Shown here piece by piece: positions 56,300 through 64,000 of a stretch of DNA of 64,000 nt. The translations under genes and the position numbers were made by a program. A model generated the notes under the pieces. The model searched no databases. It was not told the origin of the DNA and saw only the letters and a list, made by a program, of their open reading frames with translations. The stretch comes from Coptis chinensis (taxonomy: Eukaryota > Streptophyta > Magnoliopsida > Ranunculales > Ranunculaceae), in the NCBI GenBank assembly GCA_015680905.1, contig CM027382.1, positions 1,736,001 through 1,800,000 on the forward strand. Reading direction: 5' to 3'. How positions within the stretch are numbered: position 1 is the first letter of the stretch; each line of letters starts with the position of its first letter.

Positions 56300-57875
56300 A
56301 GTTCTGTATCTTTATAAACAAAGTGATTAAAAGGAAAAACAGATTGATCAAAATAGATAAAACTAAAACTAGAACAAACTTGAAGCCATGGATCTAGCCA
56401 TGACTTCTTTTGTCTTCTCTCCCTTTCCGTCCCCTCAGAATTCCTAATGTATACTGTACACCATGTCCTTACGTAACGTATTCAGATGTTTTTTAATAAC
56501 CTCTGCTTTCATTGTTTATATTTGAAATTGTCAGTCTTTGTCACTGAAGGAATAATCTACGTATAATTTCCAAGATACTAGAAAGGAATTGCAAATTAAA
56601 ATACCCGGATCGAAACACTTCCATTATAGGATCATTTAATTCTGACGGGTTACTAGGTTCTCCATCGTTTTTCATGTGTCATGTTGACCACATGGACTTA
56701 ATATAAGTTTAAAATAGTATCAGAATGCAAATCACAGATTCAGATGGGGATACCGGGTACAAAAGTATATGATTAAGCATTTAGAAAAGCAAAATCCTCC
56801 CTAACAATAACCTGCATCAATTATATATGTGGTCTCATAGTGATAATTCATAACCACTAGTGTCCTTCTGTCTGATACCTGGAAAACAAAAGTGTCATGA
56901 ATAGGTGAATCCGTCAATAATCAATTTTTTTGGGTCATGGGTTAAAACATGTACATCGAAATGAGAAGAAAACAAAGCAAAGAATATCCTGTCAGGGACC
57001 AGGTATCCCCTTCTTTTTAGTGGACAGAAATCCAAAGACCTCATATGCCATTCATCCGGCCGATTAGTGAATTTGATTGGTGACGCTCTATTATCTATGA
57101 TATGAATGTCACTCAGCCATTCCTCCAGCAGAGTCGTCTTTAAATGTGACACAGAATTCATTGGTGTTCCATACTTTGGCGTAATGTAATGAATAGGGCA
57201 GGAAATGGTGTGGGATTCAATCCGAATGTGACCATATCTGAATCCATTTTAACCGATATGATTTCATGTTTGTGATTAGAATCCGAATATCCGAAAACCC
57301 AAATCATTTTAACAAGATTTATATTTTGATGTCTAAAAATTAATTTTCATCTTACATTTATATATGAAAATCATTAAAATAATGTATTTTTTTGTGTTTT
57401 TTAATAGATATGGATATAGAAATCGATAGGAATCCAGATGGATCCTAATATGTTAAAGAGTTTGAGTGAGAATCCGATCCAAACCCTCTCCATTTCCCGC
57501 CCTAGCCCTAGTAATAAACTTTCCATCAATAAACCAAAATAAAATAAAAAAAGTCATCTCTTGCTATTTTATTAATTAATGAATAAATTATAATTATGAT
57601 CTTTGCATTCTTACTAAAAGAAAGACCCAGTCCATGTTCACACAGCAAATAGGACTATTCAGAAGAAGATGAGATAAGTAGAATTGAAAAAAAATGTAAA
57701 CAAACTAGTCCAATATTGACCACGACCCAATTGATCAGGTTGGTAGTGTGGTTGACTATTAGCTAGTTTGGTCATGGGATCAAATTTGTAAAACACCAAA
57801 AAAATATTAGGAGAGATTACACTACCTCTGCTATGCAGTATGCATAAGTCTGTTCTACTACTTTTAGATCAATCC
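56300..57875. other. Upstream region of the ZRK gene, no firm gene
   Basis: A minus-strand frame at 57161-56895 (MNSVSHLKTTLLEEWLSDIH at its start) has ordinary composition but no recognised family. 57200-57500 contains CCGAATATCCG-type and GGATATAG words with an inverted feel (ATCCGAATGTGACC..GGAATCCAGATGG), suggesting a degraded DNA element. Nothing else could be supported. Confidence 0.3.
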
Positions 57876-58806
57876 ATGAAGAACAAAAGAAAATTTGAGG
57901 CTAAGGAAGAGTTTTTCATGAGAAATGGATCACTTCTCTTGGAGAAACAGATTTCGGCTTATGGAGGCAAAGGTACTGCTATCAGGATATTTACTGCAGA
58001 AGAACTTAGGAAAGCAACTTCCAATTATGACGAAAGCTTGATTCACTCTAGAATCCTATCTACTGTGTATAAAGGCAATCTAGATGATAAATTTTTTTCT
58101 AAATCAAGCTGTGACTCAAATTCAATTCCATCATAAACATGTGGTAAAGCTCTTGGGATGTTGCATAGAGACTGAGGTTCCAATACTAGTTCAAGAGTTC
58201 ATTCCCAGTGGTTCCCTTTTGAATTGTATAACAAGCAATTCAGTACCATTTTCGTGGTCTCATCGCTTAAGAATTGCTACTGAGATTGCTGATGCAGTGA
58301 CTTTTCTACATTGTGCAAAGTCAAACCCAGTTATCCACAGGGACATAAGACCAAATAATATTTTGCTTGATGAAAACTATGTCGCTAAGTTATCAAACTT
58401 TGGGTTCTCAGTAGTGCTTCCGTCTGGGAAAACAGGTACTGAATTTGGTGTCCAGGGATTAAACGGGTATATTGATCCAGAGTACAATGAAACTTCCCGG
58501 TTAAGTGTAAAGTGTGATGTCTACAGCTTTGGGGTAGTTCTAATTGAGCTTCTGTACTGGAAGGTAATCGAAAGCCAATCCTTTTCTGAACTGGATATGG
58601 TTAAAGATTTCATGATTTCCATGGAATGTGGGGATATTCATCAGATATTTGATCACAGTAGTATAGGAAGGAGAGAGCTCAAACTCGAGCATTCGCAACT
58701 TTTTTCGAAATGTATAAGATTCGAAGGAGTTGAAAGGCCGACTATGATGGAAGTGGCAAAGGAGCTAAGAAGAATAAAAGGCATTATAGGTTATCATGGA
58801 AATTAA
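57876..58806 (+). pseudogene. ZED1-related kinase (ZRK)-type pseudokinase, frame-broken
   Basis: The N-terminal block MKNKRKFEAKEEFFMRNGS, then LLLEKQISAYGGKGTAIRIF and AEELRKATSNYDES, matches the ZRK family, pseudokinase adaptors of the NLR ZAR1. The start at 57876 fits the family better than the ATG at 57840. The second frame continues HHKHVVKLLGCCIETEVPIL, IHRDIRPNNILLDENYVAKL, NFG in place of DFG, GLNGYIDPEYNETS and DVYSFGVVLIELL, and ends RRIKGIIGYHGN. HRDIR (Arg for the catalytic Lys) and NFG mean catalysis is unlikely even if intact. The two frames meet at a T-run (about 58089-58096), and the segment between GNLDD and HHKHVVKL is roughly 15-20 residues too short, removing the beta-3 Lys region. 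A deletion with frameshift makes this a probable pseudogene. Confidence 0.82.
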
Positions 58807-59179
58807 GACTACTTCATGTGTAGAACTTACAGTGATGGTGAGGCTGTTAGTCTGTTACTGAGCTGTTCTTCTGAGCAGTCATGCTGTACCAGCATTTTCT
58901 TTGCAGAAGTGGATTTACGTGTGATTGATTGCACAATTTTTTAAAGAATAGAGTAGCAAGAATCATGCGAGTGGAATCACAAAGGAAGAACAATGGCAAC
59001 ATTAACATTTTGAGATAGAGGTAAAATAATTTTGTCCACTCTATTATTTTTATGGTATAAAATCATTTGAACCCGAAATTCACCAGAATAGTTAAACTCT
59101 GCGATTCCTCGCAAAAAATCGACTGTTTTTTTTTTTGGTGATTGTTATTTATGTTAGGAGATACATATGGTGGTTAGCT

Positions 59180-61188
59180 TGTTAGGTTAAAGGGATTGAG
59201 TGTGTAGAAGAAGAAGAAGAAATGATGGAGGCACAAGAAGAAGGTATGGTTTAGAGTATATTTACCATAACCTACAATACATATATTTATCCTAGAGATG
59301 GAATAACCTAAATAGCAACAAGCTAAATAAGATACGGTCTCACACTTATAGAATGTGTGAGACCGACACTACATACTTCAACACCCCTTCAAGCCGAGCA
59401 TAGATATCGCTCATGCCCGACTTTTGTTACCTTTATAACTGGGACGAATCGGTGGTTTGGTGAAGATATCGACTAATCGATCTCAAGAAGCTACATAAGG
59501 ATTACTTATCTCCTTTGTTTCAACCTTTATGTCCGACATAATGACAATCTACCTCTGCAAGGCTTGGTTCTCTCATGAAAATTTGGATTAGAAGCGATAT
59601 GAATGGTCACCTCGATTGTCACAATGAAGAGGGATCCAGAGTTTACCGAAACCTAACTCATGTAGCGGACATTTAATCCACATTAACTTCACGGTCCGCG
59701 AGCCATAGCTCTATACTCGGCCCCTGACTAGACTTTGACACAATTTTGCTTTTTTACTCTTCCATGTCACCAAATTTCCACAAAGGAAAGTACAATACCC
59801 AGTGGTGGAACGTCTATCACGAACCGATCCCCGTGATAATCAAAGATCCGAATATCCAACAACATTAAAATTTCCATTAGAACGATAGACCAATCCACGA
59901 TCGGAGAACCTTTCAAATACCTCGGAATCTGAATAAGCGCACGGTAGTGAGGAATCCGTGGTGCATGCATATCTTGAGATACTAATCGATCAGAAGGAGA
60001 TATCGAGGCGGAGTAATAGTAGCATAGATCGGCTTTCCCACCAATCTATGGTATCCCTCAATATCGGCATATATTTCTCCAACATCCGACCGAGTTTGTC
60101 GTTTCGAATCCATAGGAGTCTCTTAATGGGCGAAGCTCCTAAATTACTTGTCTCCATCGGTGAGTCTAATACATACTTTCTCTCGGAGAGATGAATTTCA
60201 CCAGGAACCCGGTAACTTCAATGCCTAAGAAATACTTCGTTCTCCTAGATCTTTCGTGTGCAAATCGTCTTGAGATTGACTTTAAGTTGATCAACCCACG
60301 TTTGTCGGACTCGTGACAATGATATCATCAACATACACAACTAAGACAATAATCCCTTGCCGGGTCTTTGGTGAAAAACATGAATGATCATATTCACACC
60401 TAGTTATTCCATTAGCCATCAAAACCGACTAAACCGCAAGCCAAGCTCTAGAGACCGCTGGAGCCCATAAAGAGACTTCTTTAATCGACGGACTTTCCCC
60501 TCGAGCAACAAAACTAGGAGGTTGAACCATATAGATTTCCTCCGAAGATCGCCATGTAAAAGGCATTCTTAACATCCAAGCAAAACAGAGGCCGGTGATG
60601 ATGAACGGCAAGAGAAATCACAATACGCATTGAGGCGTAGCTTTGCAACCGAGAGAAAACGTCACCGAGTAATCAATACCATATGTCCGGGTAAAGCCTT
60701 TTCCAACCGACGGGCGAGCCTTTAAACGAGAAATAGTACCATCCGGATTATGCTTAATAGTGAAAACCCACTTACAAGCAACTGCTTTCTTCCCAGAAGG
60801 AAGATCTGTAAGAACTCAAGTGTCATTAGAATACAAGGCACTCAACTCCTCGTCCATTGCTTGCTTCGGCCGGGATGAGATAGAGCATCCCCAGAAGTTA
60901 GGCGATGACAGACGCACAACAAGGACATAGCAAAAGACTTGACGGATGGTGGTAAATGATCGGTGGAAACATACTTAGAAATAGAATAATCGAGCATACT
61001 TACTAAGAAGACGCATACTGGCAGGTGGACGTTCAAGGCACAAGAAGAAGGTAGGGTTTAGAGTATATTTACCCTAACCTATAATACATATATTTATACT
61101 AGAGATGGAATAACCTAAATAGCAACAAGCTAAATAATAGGCACGGTCTCACACTTATAGAATGTGTGAGACCGACACTACATACTTC
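59180..61188 (-). mobile_element. Deleted Ty1-copia retrotransposon with both LTR remnants
   Basis: The 3' LTR is 59180-59380 (TGAAGTATG..CCTAACA on the minus strand), abutted by a GAAGGGGTGT polypurine tract. The 5' LTR is 61037-61188, lacking about 50 bp. Between them the minus strand shows, in broken frames, reverse transcriptase (KWVFTIKHNPDGTISR near 60790-60740, YMVQPPSFVARGES near 60530, the catalytic YVDD at 60336-60325) and the RNase H end (RYLKGSP, FDYHGDR, RSTTGYC-like, about 59910-59800). Gag, protease and integrase are missing. Both LTRs carry the hairpin GGTCTCACAC/GTGTGAGACC. No target duplication is seen, consistent with the truncated 5' side. Confidence 0.85.
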
Positions 61189-61746
61189 GGTGATTATAGA
61201 CATTCAATCAAAGTTCCGCTTAAACTTGAAGAGCTTCATTTGTTAACTAAGGTTCAATATGGACTCTGTTAAGTTTACTTGCTGCAACCAATTGGTGTTC
61301 ATTTAGATTATAGCTCATTCGTAAGATCTATCCAAAGAAGTAGCACCATATATATATTGGAACACCATGAACTAAATTACTAAATTTCACTTAGTGAAAA
61401 GCAAAGATAATATTACTACATTTTCCTAATCGACATTGTACTTGTAAAAGTAGATAATCGGACTCAAGCTTGTAATATATTAACTTGGTTCCATTAGAAA
61501 TTTTCTTGAAATGAATCCGGAAATTGGAAGGATGGACGCCAAAGATTTTGTTCCTTAGTTTGGATTTTGGAATCAATAGTAAATCTAGTTTATCTTGAAC
61601 GCCGGAAAACCTATGGGGGTGGTTTCTAAAGCATTGAGATCATTAGACCGACTTAGTCATCTGTCCATGTCGCCTCAATGTTTCACATTCCCAATTCTCG
61701 CTCATCCCCACGTTAAGACCATCATATCCATCCCTTCAACAATTTC
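61189..61746. other. Intergenic sequence, nothing recognised
   Basis: AT-rich and without conserved frames, RNA genes or recognisable element ends. Confidence 0.35.
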
Positions 61747-62079
61747 GGGGGAACTAGTATTATTTCACTAGATGAGCTAATTAGATTTTCCCCCCTATAT
61801 GGGAAATTAGGGTCTCCCCTAAACACCCTGCGGTCAACTTGGTTTGACTGTTAATTTTCAAATCAAACAACTGAAAATGACATAAATGCCCCCACCTAAT
61901 TAATTTGGTTTTAAAATTTTCTTTTGAAAACAATGAGGGTATTTATGTAATTTTCAATTGTTTGACTTGAAAGTTAACGGTCAAACTAAGTTGAACGCGG
62001 TGTTTAGGGGAGACCCTAATTTCCCATTTAGGGGATAAATCCTAATTGGCTCATCTAGTTGGGATAATACTAGTTAACT
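61747..62079. mobile_element. Foldback MITE, family A, copy 2
   Basis: It is the same long inverted-repeat structure as 27930-28263: GAACTAGTATTATTTCACTAG on the left, GATAATACTAGTTAAC on the right, and the inner GGTTTGACTGTTAA / TTAACGGTCAAAC pair. It is more diverged than copy 1. Confidence 0.75.
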
Positions 62080-62513
62080 CTTTTTTCGTGAGAAGATGAA
62101 ACGACTAACCGACAAAAACATAAAAATTCACCGATAAGATCATTAGCGATATTAGTCCCCTTTTACCGACAATTTGGTGTATGACTTACTATAGAACCAG
62201 ATTTATGAAATCATGAAATTGCTTTTCTTAGAGTAACAGTCTCACCAGCGAAAAATACTGCAACTAGGCTATAGACTGCAGGGCTTAAGAATGCAACAGA
62301 TAACTATGGCAACAGTTTGATGCATTGTCTAATGAAATGGAGAACAAAGGTAACCCACAAACAGTACTCGTTAACCCAAGCCAGCGTATCAAGGAGCATT
62401 TACAGAAACTGGGCACATTTTATGTGAGGACAAGGACAAAGAGCCCGCATATTGTCGAAAACAAAAGGTAAACCCCCCAATACACAAAACAAAATACGGT
62501 GAACCTAATTTGA

Positions 62514-62621
62514 CTTTTTTTTTTTTTTTTTTTTTTTTTTTAGGGAGAGACCCTAATTTCCATCAAGGGGGAAAATCCTAATTGGCTCATCTAGTGGGAG
62601 GGTAATACTTGTTAACCCAAT
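62514..62621. mobile_element. Poly-T tract joined to a truncated family-A MITE
   Basis: A T-run of about 27 (62514-62540) is followed by AGGGAGAGACCCTAATTTCC through GGCTCATCTAGTGGGAGG to TTGTTAACCC, the right third of the foldback MITE. The left arm is missing. Confidence 0.65.
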
Positions 62622-62757
62622 AAACAACAAACAGTACACACAACAAAACAAAACAAAGCACACCTAACAAAGGGATCATATTTGTCAGAAATCAAATTAA
62701 TTTTTTTAAATAATATGTTAAAAAATAGAAATCAGAATGCGCAGTTATGTGCCTGTA

Positions 62758-62919
62758 CTAGTATACTACTATGTAGTGAGGGCGTGAGAGGAGAGATTGA
62801 GAGGGTGTGGAGAGGGACGAAGAGAAGAGATGAGGAATGAGGAGTGACATAAACCAACCAAGTGACATTTTGTACACATATTCCCCTCAATTTCAAAAAC
62901 GTTCATTCCTTCCACTTGA
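62758..62919 (-). mobile_element. Complete 162-bp non-autonomous Helitron
   Basis: On the minus strand it starts TCAAGTGGAAGGAATGAACG (after A) and ends CTAC-ATA-GTAG hairpin, TATACTAG, then T. Internally it shares CTTGGTTGGTTT and the CTCTC-rich part with the Helitron at 7070-7286, so both ends and the interior mark it as the same family. Confidence 0.75.
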
Positions 62920-64000
62920 TTACTTTGTAGACCGATTGAGATTGGTGAATAGCGAATCGAGAACGGGTCTCTCGCCATTAAAGAGGGGAAGGAAAGGTTC
63001 CTCTAACAAAGGTCAATCAAGAACCCTTGAAGCATTATGACTCAAGATCATAGCCGCTGACCGACAAAATTGTTTTGAGCTCCACAAGGGAAAGGTTTGC
63101 AATACAAGGACACGTTTAAGGACCAATTATCCACAAGAGAAACTTTTTTCCACGATTGAACCGAACGGGATGACAGAACTAGGAAACCACATGCACGTAA
63201 TGGAACAAAACAATCCGACCATCTCCACAACAAAGAACAACAGAGGACAAGGAACCAGGTCAGAAACAAGGAACGACATCTGCATTTCATGCAAACTGCA
63301 ACTAGTCACGAAAAATGGGAGCTTATTCCAGCAAAATGGCAATGCAAGGGCAATGTGACTTATATCATAATAAGTTATATGTTGTGTTCATATTGCAGAT
63401 ATCTTGTCGCTACTGCCTAAAGGGCTCACAATTTTAATGTGTAAAAACCAGGTCTCAGGGTGCATGATTATCGCGAAAGAAACCCAAGCATGCATCCAAA
63501 AAGACCAAAGAAGGTCAAATTGTAGCCTGCCAAAAGGTTAACATCGTTAAAAATGTTTCAAATAATAAAAAACTAGATACAACATTCTTTTGGGTCCCTC
63601 ACCATGTGACCAACGACTTGGTGGCATCGTTCAAATGAAGTCTGGACGGCATGGTGGCATCGCCCACATGAGGGTTGAGTTTATCCGGTCGTTAGAAGCT
63701 AATTGCCTAGAATTCTTTTTTCAAACGATCTGCTCACATCGTTCGTAATAGCTTGAGCGATCTCATGGTGTTGTTCGTAAGGTGCTCGAGCGGTTTTGCG
63801 GACATCATTAAGAGCCCATTCATTCATCCGGAAGTTTAGCTTCCAACGATCCCACACGGGACATAACATTTCGACATTGGCATGTCGGTTGGAATTGAAA
63901 TTTCGCAGACGCTGCCGAAATTTCAGATTACTATAAAACCAAAGTTAGGTCTTTAGTAATAAACTTCTTGAATAGAAACCCAATTTTGAGAGCAACCAAA
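62920..64000. other. Right-end interval, no gene recognised
   Basis: Short frames on both strands (62837-63358) show no family resemblance. Near 63615-63670 GGTGGCATCG repeats, and CGAAATTTC/GAAATTTCG words near 63897-63925 form a small inverted pair. No element ends or RNA genes were supported. Confidence 0.35.

Overview
The window is nuclear DNA of a flowering plant, most likely a eudicot. Spliced genes with GT-AG introns, a plant LEC1-type NF-YB factor, a chloroplast Tic20 protein, a ZED1-related pseudokinase and a dense mix of Helitron, hAT, LINE, copia, TRIM and MITE sequences all point that way. The species cannot be named from the sequence.

Layout. Positions 1-12727 hold four tandem copies (about 3.5 kb each, the first incomplete) of a two-exon gene for a short poly(A)-binding-protein-like RNA-binding protein with three RRMs. 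Only copy 3 (6688-8954) reads through. Copies 1-3 carry a 217-bp Helitron in the intron and copy 4 shows the empty target site. From 12.7 to 28.3 kb the sequence is mostly transposon debris. It includes a CCR4-like deadenylase pseudogene (about 16.1-18.0 kb) split by a 909-bp hAT element with a perfect 8-bp target duplication, a LINE remnant (22.3-23.8 kb), two in-frame exons of an unidentified gene (24.9-25.1 kb) and a tandem-repeat-expanded relative of the hAT element (25.2-26.5 kb).

From 28.9 to 44 kb lies the gene-rich part: a 5'-truncated standard-type NF-YB (29.3 kb), a TIC20 gene (31.2 kb, apparent frameshift), a LEC1-type NF-YB (34.2 kb) and, on the minus strand, a nine-exon nicotinamide/nicotinate mononucleotide adenylyltransferase gene (36167-43983) whose introns have absorbed two related LINEs. 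From 44 to 49 kb two 1.56-kb hAT elements in opposite orientation, each with its own target duplication, flank a tRNA-Thr(CGT) gene. From 50 to 55.7 kb are two minus-strand LINEs, the larger interrupted by a complete 279-bp TRIM. A frame-broken ZRK-type pseudokinase gene (57.9-58.8 kb), a deleted Ty1-copia element (59.2-61.2 kb) and further MITE and Helitron copies close the window.

The genes are not one pathway: NF-YB factors act in CCAAT-box transcription, TIC20 in chloroplast protein import, NMNAT in NAD synthesis and ZRKs in NLR-linked immunity. A technical theme runs through the window. Differences between the tandem copies fall again and again at CAG/CTG triplets, which appear as CG or CGG in another copy. 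This suggests that several 'broken' reading frames may be consensus errors at CHG-methylated sites and not real mutations.
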